Below, in pieces: positions 32,960-39,807 of a stretch of DNA of 48,092 bases. The notes beneath the pieces are model-generated. The model was not told the origin of the DNA. It did not search any database and saw only the letters and a list, made by a program, of their open reading frames with translations. Numbering within the stretch: the first letter of the stretch is position 1; each line of letters opens with the position of its first letter. A program made the translations under genes and the position numbers. The stretch covers positions 77,564 to 125,655 of the forward strand of contig DAIDHL010000002.1 of NCBI GenBank assembly GCA_027459745.1. Reading direction: 5' to 3'. This DNA comes from Candidatus Levyibacteriota bacterium. GTDB lineage: Bacteria; Patescibacteriota; Microgenomatia; Levybacterales; UBA12049.

Positions 32960-32988
32960 ATAATACCACCGCTTATAATCTTTTACAA
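32960..32988 (-). promoter_or_regulatory. Promoter of the 32578-32949 gene
   Basis: TTGTAA (32988-32983), 17 bp, TATTAT (32965-32960) on the minus strand. Confidence 0.45.
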
Positions 32989-33089
32989 TAGAGTAAAACA
33001 TGGAAGACATAAGCTTCATAATGCTTGAACAATGTAAAGAACCTAACCTGAGGTATCTTAAGTATCGTATTTTATGAAGTTGTAAAATA

Positions 33090-33437
33090 TTACTTACGTA
33101 AATTACTTTTTATTGCTTGCGGTAAGTCCCATAGGCGAGAGGCAACGTATTTGGTGCGAAATTTAGCCTCTCCAATGCCGATTCTAGGAATTCTGGTAGC
33201 CTCAGAAAATATCATGTTTGGAAAACGTGTAATAACTCTGATTACTAAGTCACTACCTCCTCTTGGAAAGCTTCCTCCCCAAACTTCCTTTATATGCTCC
33301 AGTTCACGTGTTTTTCTGCGTTCTTTAAATAATTTATGTCTTTTAATCCTAGGAGTACCTTTTATTAAGTCTATCCATTCTTTGTCCGACATTGGTTGAT
33401 AGTCAAAACTATATAGATCTCTTTCTGCTCCATTCAT
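33090..33437 (-). CDS. Unrecognised basic 115 aa protein
   Basis: Soluble, strongly basic protein with no family I recognise; it includes a run of charged residues (RIKRHKLFKERRKTRELEHIKEVW, about 30-53). No signal or membrane segment. It has one of the best promoters in the window: TTGACA, 17 bp, TATAGT, with the ATG eight bases later. It stands alone, followed by intergenic DNA on both sides. Confidence 0.5.
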   Translation of the reverse strand: MNGAERDLYSFDYQPMSDKEWIDLIKGTPRIKRHKLFKERRKTRELEHIKEVWGGSFPRGGSDLVIRVITRFPNMIFSEATRIPRIGIGEAKFRTKYVASRLWDLPQAIKSNLRK

Positions 33438-33445
33438 ACGCAGAG

Positions 33446-33474
33446 ACTATAGTATTAGCTGAATTATTTGTCAA
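33446..33474 (-). promoter_or_regulatory. Promoter of the 33090-33437 gene
   Basis: Perfect TTGACA (33474-33469), 17 bp, TATAGT (33451-33446) on the minus strand, eight bases before the ATG. Confidence 0.75.
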
Positions 33475-33550
33475 GTAAGTGGGCGATTACATACAAGATG
33501 TAGAACTCTGATTGGTAGTTTTTGATCTATTTTGTCTGACTTGACATACG

Positions 33551-33742
33551 GATGAGCCGACAGCCAATTTAGATACTATTTATTCCCAAGAGGTCTTGGA
33601 CATTTTTCTAAAACTAAACAAGAATGGACAGACAATCATCATGGTCACTCATGAACCGGAGTATGCCAAACTTGCGCACAGAAGAATCGAGCTATCAGAT
33701 GGTAAGATAATTTCAGACAAATTGTTGAGAAGTAGTAACTAA
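33551..33742 (+). pseudogene. 3' fragment of an ABC transporter ATPase (MacB/LolD-like)
   Basis: 63 codons beginning exactly at the Walker B/D-loop DEPTANLD and continuing through DIFLKLNKNGQTIIMVTHEPEYA (H-loop His) and IELSDGKI to a TAA. This is the normal end of a LolD/MacB-type ABC ATPase. Three codons upstream, in frame, is a TGA, and the hydrophobic residues that normally precede DEPT are missing, so the gene is cut at that point. No start codon or promoter. It is decayed debris. The 110 bases between the 33437 gene and this fragment hold only that gene's promoter. Confidence 0.85.
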
Positions 33743-33782
33743 TAGACAAAGAATCCGATGTTTAAGATTTAATTAACGTATA

Positions 33783-34262
33783 TTAATGCAGAATTAAGTT
33801 AAGTCTATTTACTTTCCAATATAAATAAGCATTTCTGGTGACGAGTAGTATAAATACCGGTAACAAAATTTCTACCTGACTGACATTTTGAGCTTTAGTT
33901 TCCCCCAAGAGGATTGCAATAATAGCTTTGATAATAAAAGCTACAAGCCACCACAAAAAATAGGTCAGGTTACCTTTAGCCATGGCTTTACCGCTGGAAC
34001 CTTTATAAACATGCAATTGTCGACAGGCAAATAAACCTAAAACAGCGCTAATGATGCTCGTGATTACGATTTCCATAAGTTTGGTGGAGTCAGGATGAAA
34101 TGAAGTTATAGATTGTAAAATGAAGAATAAAATAATTAACGGAAAGATAATAAGACCTTTTAAACTTAGTTTGCGTGGCCGGAGTTGTCGATAAATCAAG
34201 AAACAGAGTAGTATTAGTACCAATAATATGGGTACAAGTGAGTTCTGTAGAATATTCAACAT
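33783..34262 (-). CDS. Membrane protein, possibly CcdC/DUF1453-like
   Basis: 159 aa with about five hydrophobic segments. The stretch YRQLRPRKLSLKGLIIFPLII after the first segment and GLFACRQLHVYKG in the middle resemble the CcdC/DUF1453 family, but the match is from memory and partial. Function unknown. It starts with ATG 34262 and has no close neighbour in the same direction except the gene ending 50 bases upstream. Confidence 0.55.
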   Translation of the reverse strand: MLNILQNSLVPILLVLILLCFLIYRQLRPRKLSLKGLIIFPLIILFFILQSITSFHPDSTKLMEIVITSIISAVLGLFACRQLHVYKGSSGKAMAKGNLTYFLWWLVAFIIKAIIAILLGETKAQNVSQVEILLPVFILLVTRNAYLYWKVNRLNLILH

Positions 34263-34311
34263 GATGATTCTAATATTAACAAGTTTTATTTTAGAAAGGC
34301 AAGCTGATGGC

Positions 34312-34644
34312 TTATTCCGGTTTTTTGGTTTTTTTCGATCTAGTTTTACTATAGTTTAGAGCATCCATAATAAATGGTTCAATTCGGGGTAAATCATCTT
34401 CTCCATTGATTTCAGTTTCTACCCACGTTTGGCCGAATTCAAATTTAGTGAATTCTTTCTCGATTGAGTCTTTGAACTTGTCAGGTGACAAAATTAAAAA
34501 TATCAACATTATATTGTCATCAACCACTTTATATCCGCCAATCATCCTTTTATCCACATAAATACATTTCCAACCAAAAGAATGGGAAAATCTAATAAGA
34601 GCAAGACTATTGAGGTGATCTATCAAAGTTTCTTCTAGGTTCAT
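34312..34644 (-). CDS. Small soluble protein, unassigned
   Basis: 110 aa. The middle (SFGWKCIYVDKRMIGGYKVVDDNIMLIFLILS) has a strand-rich pattern that loosely recalls TfoX-N or MmcQ/YjbR folds, but I cannot assign it. The C terminus is lysine-rich (KTRSKKTKKPE). A TAGAAT lies eight bases before the ATG. Confidence 0.5.
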   Translation of the reverse strand: MNLEETLIDHLNSLALIRFSHSFGWKCIYVDKRMIGGYKVVDDNIMLIFLILSPDKFKDSIEKEFTKFEFGQTWVETEINGEDDLPRIEPFIMDALNYSKTRSKKTKKPE

Positions 34645-34717
34645 ACAAACTCATTCTAGCAAAGTAATGCTACATTTTAACTGGAGCATTTTACTACCCT
34701 ATATTAAAAAGACATGA

Positions 34718-34723
34718 TATAAT
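34718..34723 (+). promoter_or_regulatory. -10 box of the 34734-35207 gene
   Basis: TATAAT, ten bases before the ATG. The -35 region is weak. Confidence 0.4.
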
Positions 34724-34733
34724 AAGACATATT

Positions 34734-35207
34734 ATGAGTCAGGAGTTTTATCATCATAATCCTCTATATGACCTAATGGGTAGAGCCGTTATGGTAAGAA
34801 GGTTAGTAGAACGGAGCAAGAGCTATAAAGGAGTTAATAGATCATTGGGTGTATTAAATAAATCCTTATTGAGCGGTACAGGTAACGTCTCTCTAACAAC
34901 TGGACTCGATATAAGTAGGCATACAGTTTTAGGATTGAGCTGGGTTGGAGAAAGAACTGGGAAGATTGTAAGTGAGTATACCGTTGGTGAGACAAGAATG
35001 CATACCTCTACTGATCCTTTCTATTTACGGGTAGGCATAATTGTTAATCCAGAAAATGATCAGACAGTGTATCAGGTTAAGGCAAAATATGATGTTAATG
35101 AATCCGAAGGACATACGGTGGGTGAAACAAGTACACTTAGTTTACGCGAGCTACATCGTATTCTACGTTTAGAAGTCCAGAATATTTCTATCAGCAGAAC
35201 AAGATAA
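34734..35207 (+). CDS. Unrecognised 157 aa protein
   Basis: No family recognised. It has a basic helical N terminus (GRAVMVRRLVERSKSYKGVNR) and then a beta-rich part with the repeated wording VGETRMHT (about 85) and VGETSTLS (about 130), which suggests two similar strand pairs. No signal or membrane segment. A TATAAT precedes the start. Confidence 0.5.
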   Translation: MSQEFYHHNPLYDLMGRAVMVRRLVERSKSYKGVNRSLGVLNKSLLSGTGNVSLTTGLDISRHTVLGLSWVGERTGKIVSEYTVGETRMHTSTDPFYLRVGIIVNPENDQTVYQVKAKYDVNESEGHTVGETSTLSLRELHRILRLEVQNISISRTR

Positions 35208-35237
35208 TTGTTTTTTAGTACCTGGGAATGATATAAT
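35208..35237 (+). promoter_or_regulatory. Promoter of the 41 aa basic protein gene
   Basis: TTGTTT (35208-35213), 18 bp, TATAAT (35232-35237); ATG 35244 is six bases later. Confidence 0.65.
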
Positions 35238-35243
35238 AGCGCC

Positions 35244-35369
35244 ATGGCTAAAAGAAATACCGGGCTCAGCAGTCGTCACACTTCACACTCTCACAAAACC
35301 AAAAAACGTTTGGAGAAAAAACGCCAACATTTGGCGCAGTTAGCTGCCAAACGCCGCCACAGCCGCTGA
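35244..35369 (+). CDS. Very basic 41 aa protein
   Basis: A short ORF below usual size cut-offs: MAKRNTGLSSRHTSHS at the start, a KKRLEKKRQHLAQLAAKRR helix and C-terminal RHSR. About 40 percent of residues are Lys, Arg or His, without acidic balance, so it should bind RNA or DNA, for example as a ribosome-associated small protein or chromatin-like peptide; it matches no ribosomal protein I know. The leaderless promoter at the window's standard spacing argues that it is real. It ends 39 bases before the NUDIX start. Confidence 0.65.
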   Translation: MAKRNTGLSSRHTSHSHKTKKRLEKKRQHLAQLAAKRRHSR

Positions 35370-35408
35370 TTTAATCTAAATTAGATTGTGTGTGCTAAAA
35401 AATTACAT

Positions 35409-35876
35409 ATGTCGGACAAAATTATACCGGGAGAAAAACATTTTACCGCCTCAGTTTGGATTGTCGCCAAGACTAATCCCAAGAAAATATTGTTAGTTCA
35501 CCACAAAAAATTAGGGAAGTGGCTGCAGCCGGGTGGTCATGTCGAACAATTTGAAAATCCACTTGAGGCCGCTATTCGGGAAGTGAGAGAAGAAACAGGG
35601 TTGGATATTAGCTTTTTGTCTAAAGAAGCACAGGATATCGACAGCGAATCTAGTATGTTGCCTCTACCTACGTTTTTACTTGAGCAAAAAGTTTCGTCCT
35701 ACCAAGATCAGCCTGAACATTTTCATATAGATATAAATTATGTACTAGAGGTTGCAGAACAACCACTAAAACATCAAATAGAAGAGTCTCATGGTATAGG
35801 TTGGTTTAGTAAAGATGAAGCCTTAAATCTACCAATTCATGGAGATACTCGCGTTATCCTCCAGCAACTCCTTTGA
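35409..35876 (+). CDS. NUDIX hydrolase
   Basis: Mg-dependent pyrophosphohydrolase of the NUDIX family, substrate unknown. The NUDIX box GX5EX7REUXEEXGU is complete: G43 in GGHVEQFENPLEAAIREVREETGLDI, with catalytic REVREE at 57-62. About 155 aa, normal. ATG 35409 (MSDKIIPGEK) is preferred; an in-frame GTG at 35388 would add seven residues. Confidence 0.9.
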   Translation: MSDKIIPGEKHFTASVWIVAKTNPKKILLVHHKKLGKWLQPGGHVEQFENPLEAAIREVREETGLDISFLSKEAQDIDSESSMLPLPTFLLEQKVSSYQDQPEHFHIDINYVLEVAEQPLKHQIEESHGIGWFSKDEALNLPIHGDTRVILQQLL

Positions 35877-35939
35877 TTCTTTTATTTCTCTTAAGTGACA
35901 TTAAAGTATATTAACAATGAAGTGATAGTTTAATATCTC

Positions 35940-36111
35940 AAGGAGGAAGTTTTTATGCCAGATCCAGCGAGTTTGAAAAGCGAAATAGAATAAAAAAGTC
36001 TGATAAAGAGCTCAATGAAAGCTACGAAAAAGACTACAAGAGCAACGAAGAGGAGTACGAAGAATACAAAAAGGAAAAGAAGATAGTGGGAGCCAAAGAG
36101 GAAGTCAGTTG
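35940..36111 (+). pseudogene. Frameshifted small gene with strong Shine-Dalgarno site
   Basis: A perfect AAGGAGG (35940-35946) lies eight bases before ATG 35955, but the frame stops after 12 codons (MPDPASLKSEIE, TAA at 35991). A shift by one base in the A-run at 35992-35997 opens a frame of about 38 codons rich in Lys, Glu and Tyr (KELNESYEKDYKSNEEEYEEY) ending in TGA at 36109-36111. The unshifted frame after the TAA instead gives a Lys/Thr-rich peptide. Either the gene is broken by an indel, or the reading has an error in the homopolymer, or the 12-residue peptide is real. The rest of the 35877-36189 gap holds nothing recognised. Confidence 0.45.
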
Positions 36112-36147
36112 AAAATAGAGGTTTTTAATTATATAAACGCTTTTTAA

Positions 36148-36176
36148 TTGTCTTTTACGTTTACGTATGTTACAAA
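36148..36176 (+). promoter_or_regulatory. Possible promoter of the 36190-36840 gene
   Basis: TTGTCT (36148-36153), 17 bp, TACAAA (36171-36176), 13 bases before the ATG. The spacer holds ACGTTTACGT. Confidence 0.4.
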
Positions 36177-36189
36177 CAAGTGGTAGTCT

Positions 36190-36840
36190 ATGCAGAGAAC
36201 ATATCTATTAATTGTATCTTTATTAATTATCGTTCTCTGTGTGGCAGGTTTTGAATACTTTTCCAAACATTTCAACTCACCCCAATCTTCTAGTATTAGG
36301 ACAAAGCAAAAGGCTAGTTCGGGTAAAATAAGTAATTTGGAGGAAACATTAAAGAGTTTGTTAATGTCCAACAAGGCGGAGAAATGTACTTATTCCACTT
36401 CAGCTGATGCTACTCCAATCACTGGTACAGTATACGTGGCCAATCGTAGGATGAAAGGAGATTTTTCTCTTGGTGGTCAACAAATGCATATAAATGGGCA
36501 TATGCTAGTAAATAAACAATTTGCCTATATGTGGACGGATTTAACTAAACAAGGTTTTAAGTTATCACTGGACGAATTTAGTGCTAGCAATTCTGCCCAA
36601 AATAGCAATTCTCAAGCCGTAGATTTAAATCAAAAAATTACTTATGCCTGCAACAACTGGACAGCTGATAATACTATTTTTGCCGTACCAACGGGTATTA
36701 CATTCTCTCCTTTGACAATACCAACCAGGGTAGTTAGCGGAATACCAAGTGTAAATACTTCTAATACCTCGGCCTGCAGTGCATGTGCTACTTTGCCAAC
36801 TTCAGCTCAAAATATTTGTCGTACAAAATTTCACTGTTAA
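36190..36840 (+). CDS. Exported, signal-anchored protein of unknown function
   Basis: 216 aa. Signal anchor at about 5-25 (YLLIVSLLIIVLCVAGFEYF), a Ser-rich linker, then an outside domain beginning LEETLKSLLMSNKAEKCTYST and continuing with GTVYVANRRMKGDFSLGGQQMHINGHMLVN, FAYMWTDLTKQGFKLS. This wording recurs in exported CPR proteins I have seen, but no function is known. The C terminus is cysteine-rich (CSACATLPTSAQNICRTKFHC), with disulfide or metal-binding potential. The proline-rich small gene lies convergent downstream. Confidence 0.7.
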   Translation: MQRTYLLIVSLLIIVLCVAGFEYFSKHFNSPQSSSIRTKQKASSGKISNLEETLKSLLMSNKAEKCTYSTSADATPITGTVYVANRRMKGDFSLGGQQMHINGHMLVNKQFAYMWTDLTKQGFKLSLDEFSASNSAQNSNSQAVDLNQKITYACNNWTADNTIFAVPTGITFSPLTIPTRVVSGIPSVNTSNTSACSACATLPTSAQNICRTKFHC

Positions 36841-36864
36841 TAAGATAAAAGTCAAAGTAAAGGT

Positions 36865-37029
36865 TTAGTCTCTGTTTTGTCTCAACAACACTTCCATCAT
36901 ACCTTCAAGCTTGCCTACTTTTTCTCTGAGTTCCAATAATTCTTTCATAATATGTGGCGGGACTTCATGTGGCCCTGGTTTGGGTGGTGGCGGATGTCCT
37001 GGTTCATGTTCTGGCTTTGGTTCTGGCAT
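36865..37029 (-). CDS. Small proline-rich protein with strong Shine-Dalgarno
   Basis: 54 aa: an acidic/His/Pro-rich N terminus (MPEPKPEHEPGHPPPPKPG) followed by a short coiled coil (MKELLELREKVGKLEGMMEVLLRQ, about 28-51). The coiled coil suggests an oligomer, with the Pro-rich part flexible. AAGGAGG at 37034-37040 lies four or five bases before the ATG, a rare clear ribosome-binding site here. An ORF on the plus strand over the same DNA (36911-37096) is its shadow, with an implausible Gly/Cys run. Confidence 0.75.
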   Translation of the reverse strand: MPEPKPEHEPGHPPPPKPGPHEVPPHIMKELLELREKVGKLEGMMEVLLRQNRD

Positions 37030-37057
37030 AAATTCCTCCTTTCTGATGCTTATCTTA

Positions 37058-37069
37058 ACGTTTAAACGT
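37058..37069. promoter_or_regulatory. 12-bp palindrome, possible operator
   Basis: ACGTTTAAACGT, a perfect palindrome 29 bases upstream of the small proline-rich gene start. A related ACGTTTACGT lies in the promoter spacer at 36157-36166 of the convergent neighbour. It may be a repressor site. Confidence 0.3.
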
Positions 37070-37133
37070 GAGAATCAGGCAAGAATTGGATGTTAGTATA
37101 TTAAGATAAACAAAGCGGTCATGGTCTTATAGT

Positions 37134-37162
37134 TTGACAGATAACCTCAAATATTATATAAT
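37134..37162 (+). promoter_or_regulatory. Consensus promoter of the 37169-37501 gene
   Basis: TTGACA (37134-37139), 17 bp, TATAAT (37157-37162): a perfect consensus promoter. ATG 37169 is six bases later. Confidence 0.85.
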
Positions 37163-37168
37163 ATCACG

Positions 37169-37501
37169 ATGTTAAAACAGGAAACAGGACTCGATTTTTA
37201 TAAACCTAAAGCCAGATATTTTACTAATCATCCTCAAGCTATTACTCTCATCCAAACTGGAGATAAAATTAGTAGTACTAGAGTTTCTAGTCGTCCCTAT
37301 ACTGATATAAGTGTCAGCAATAAAGGGCAACAGATTTGGTATAAACATGTTCGATCTTATATAAAACTGTTTGGCAGTGATATTAGTTTTCCTTTATACA
37401 AACTTAGAGTGAGAAAAGCCAAGCATAGAGCAGATACAATTGCTGATAGAATGAATTATAGAAATCCAAACTTTTATCCACAACCAAGAATAAGTAAATA
37501 A
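37169..37501 (+). CDS. Unrecognised basic 110 aa protein
   Basis: Soluble, basic protein with no family recognised. The N-terminal half is strand-rich (ITLIQTGDKISSTRVSS), the C-terminal half helical and basic (KLRVRKAKHRADTIADRMNYR). It has the only fully consensus sigma70 promoter in the window, so it is probably highly expressed despite being uncharacterised. Convergent with uraA, 16 bases apart. Confidence 0.55.
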   Translation: MLKQETGLDFYKPKARYFTNHPQAITLIQTGDKISSTRVSSRPYTDISVSNKGQQIWYKHVRSYIKLFGSDISFPLYKLRVRKAKHRADTIADRMNYRNPNFYPQPRISK

Positions 37502-37517
37502 TATTTTCCTCTAGAAG

Positions 37518-38870
37518 TTAATTCTCTGCGAAGGGGCTGTAGCGTTTTAGCAGCATAATCACTAAGTTAAGTAGTACCGCGCAAAATGTCCCCGAACCGA
37601 TAGCATCCAATTGCACAAAACCAAATTGCAAAGTAGTGGGCAATTGTACAGCGTGGGGTAAGGCCGCATTGATAGCACCATTGGCATTAAAAACTGCTAC
37701 TAAAGCAGCACACACCGCCACACTGACTCCAAATACTCCAAAGGTATCAATTCCGCTCCAATCAGATTTAGCAGAAGAGATCACTTTAGTCGAAGCACCG
37801 GCTATCATGCCAAACAACACTAAGGTAATTCCACCCATGACCGGAGCAGGAATACTTTGTACTAAAGCGCCAAACTTGGGTACAAACCCTAATACAATAG
37901 CCGTTCCGGCAGCGAATTGCAGGGGATATTTAGAGAATACTTTGGTTAATGACATCACTCCAATATTCTCTGCATAAGTAGTAGTACCTGTGCCGCCTCC
38001 CAGAGCTGCGACCATGGTGGCGAGCGCATCGCCGATAAATGCCCAGCCCATCATATGGTCTAAATCGCGATTCATATAAGCAGAAATTGCTTTAACGTGC
38101 CCTACATTTTCTGCGACTAGCATGATAACTACGGGGACAATTAGTGAGATGGCAGTCCAATTAAAAGTTGGAGTAATGAAATGCGGGAAGCCGATCCATC
38201 CGGCATTGTTTACTATCGTAAAATCTACCTTACCCATGAATGCAGCTACTAAATATCCCACCACTACAGCAATTAAGACAGGAATTAATTTAGTAAATCC
38301 TCTAGTGCCTACGGCGACAATTATTGCTACGTCTAAAGTTATAAAAGCTAAAGTCCAATCTTTGGAGGCGCTACCCCAAGCTACTGGTGCCAAACCAATA
38401 CCGATAATGCAAATTACCGCAGCAGTTACTTGTGGCGGCATCAATAAGGAAATAACTTTAGTACCAATATTAGTTTTAGCTAATAGTCCAACTAATAAAT
38501 AGACAATGCCCGCAGCTAAAATTCCACCCAAAGCTCCAGATACTCCCGCAACTGCTTCTGCGGCAAGGACTGGTCCAATGAAAGCAAAAGAACTACCTAG
38601 ATAACTGGGTATTTTGCCTTTTACAGCCAGCATAAAAATTATTGTTCCTATGCCGGAGAAAAATATAGCCAGGTTAGGATCAAAATGCATAAGCACTGGT
38701 CCCAGCACTGTAGCACCGAACATGGCTAAAACGTGTTGGATGCCAAGGCCAAATGTTTTAGCTACAGGTAAAGTTTGTTCTGGATAGATGACACCACTGG
38801 AAGTCGTGACAATGGCAACTGGTTTATGGTAACGCGTACGGGTAGTTAGAACTCTTTTTGTCTTTTTCAT
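37518..38870 (-). CDS. uraA: Uracil/xanthine permease (NCS2 family)
   Basis: Proton-coupled nucleobase transporter, 450 aa with about 12-14 membrane segments. NCS2 signs: LGIQHVLAMFGATVLGPVLM near the N terminus, SSFAFIGP, the conserved acidic residue in MLVAENVGHVKA, and GDALATMVAALGGGTGTTTYAENIGV. Uracil is the likely substrate because the uracil phosphoribosyltransferase gene is divergently transcribed next door. TATAAC lies eight bases before the ATG, with a TAGACT 16 bp upstream of it. Import plus Upp makes a complete uracil salvage pair. Confidence 0.92.
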   Translation of the reverse strand: MKKTKRVLTTRTRYHKPVAIVTTSSGVIYPEQTLPVAKTFGLGIQHVLAMFGATVLGPVLMHFDPNLAIFFSGIGTIIFMLAVKGKIPSYLGSSFAFIGPVLAAEAVAGVSGALGGILAAGIVYLLVGLLAKTNIGTKVISLLMPPQVTAAVICIIGIGLAPVAWGSASKDWTLAFITLDVAIIVAVGTRGFTKLIPVLIAVVVGYLVAAFMGKVDFTIVNNAGWIGFPHFITPTFNWTAISLIVPVVIMLVAENVGHVKAISAYMNRDLDHMMGWAFIGDALATMVAALGGGTGTTTYAENIGVMSLTKVFSKYPLQFAAGTAIVLGFVPKFGALVQSIPAPVMGGITLVLFGMIAGASTKVISSAKSDWSGIDTFGVFGVSVAVCAALVAVFNANGAINAALPHAVQLPTTLQFGFVQLDAIGSGTFCAVLLNLVIMLLKRYSPFAEN

Positions 38871-39015
38871 GCCAGAAAGTTATATGCTTCCTGGAAATAT
38901 AGTCTATGGTAGATCTTATTTGTTGTCGATGATGTAGATCACAGTTTTTAATAATTTTTTAAGTAAGATAAACCATAGTGATAAACTAACCATGATTAAA
39001 TATAAATAGTGGAGA

Positions 39016-39021
39016 TATAAT
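39016..39021 (+). promoter_or_regulatory. -10 box of upp
   Basis: TATAAT, six bases before the upp ATG. The -35 is weak. Confidence 0.5.
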
Positions 39022-39027
39022 ATATGC

Positions 39028-39750
39028 ATGTCAAACCATAAACTAAATACTAAATCCTTAAAAGTTGATGTAATTTCCAGTCCCATTGTGGCTTATTGGT
39101 TATCGATTTTACGCGATGTAGAAACAGGCTTAGATGAGTTCAAAAAGAATGCTGACGCTATATCTTTTGCGGTGGGAATTCATTTAGCAGACAGACTTCC
39201 AACCCTAACCAGAGAAATTCAGACACCAGTAGGTAAGACAGAAGGTGTTTTTGTCGATTCAAGTAAAGTTTTATTGATCTCAATTTTACGCTCCGGTTAT
39301 CCTATGTGTAAAGGTATTCATGAGGCGATGCCTCAGGCACACCTGGCTTTACTTGATGTCAAACGAGATGAAGCGACAGCGCAGCCGCATTTATATTATG
39401 ATGGTTTGCCGCATTCATTGGCAGAATTTGAAGAGGTTATTATTCCTGACCCCATGTTGGCCACTGGTGGGTCGGCGGCTTTAGTCATAGAATTGTTGCG
39501 TGAGCGAAAGGCCAAAAAGATTCATTTGGTATCCATAGTTTCCGCCCCAGAAGGAATAGCACGTCTTAAACGGGATTATCCAGAAATAGAAATTACTACT
39601 TGTGCCATTGATCAAGGTCTCAATGAAATGAAATATATTGTGCCGGGTTTGGGTGATTTTGGTGATCGTTACTTTGGCAGCGGTGCACTATTGATTACTG
39701 ATTCAAATGGAACTAACCTGTCGTATCGCAATGGTAAACTTGCCAAGTAA
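39028..39750 (+). CDS. upp: Uracil phosphoribosyltransferase
   Basis: Converts uracil and PRPP to UMP. Family signatures: the PRPP loop IIPDPMLATGGSAALVIELL, the uracil-binding region GLNEMKYIVPGLGDFGDRYFG, and ISILRSGYPM. 240 aa, slightly longer than the usual 208-210 because of an N-terminal and internal extension. It is divergent from the uracil permease. Confidence 0.95.
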   Translation: MSNHKLNTKSLKVDVISSPIVAYWLSILRDVETGLDEFKKNADAISFAVGIHLADRLPTLTREIQTPVGKTEGVFVDSSKVLLISILRSGYPMCKGIHEAMPQAHLALLDVKRDEATAQPHLYYDGLPHSLAEFEEVIIPDPMLATGGSAALVIELLRERKAKKIHLVSIVSAPEGIARLKRDYPEIEITTCAIDQGLNEMKYIVPGLGDFGDRYFGSGALLITDSNGTNLSYRNGKLAK

Positions 39751-39767
39751 AACATCATTTTTACTGG

Positions 39768-39796
39768 CTGACTCATTATTAAATTTGTGTTATATT
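39768..39796 (+). promoter_or_regulatory. Promoter of the aldo/keto reductase gene
   Basis: CTGACT (39768-39773), 17 bp, TATATT (39791-39796), eleven bases before the ATG. Confidence 0.5.
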
Positions 39797-39807
39797 AAAC
39801 ACGTTTT

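Noticed and set aside
36911-37096. Plus-strand ORF with a Gly/Cys-rich stretch
   Set aside because: Shadow of the minus-strand proline-rich gene, which has a strong SD and sensible composition.
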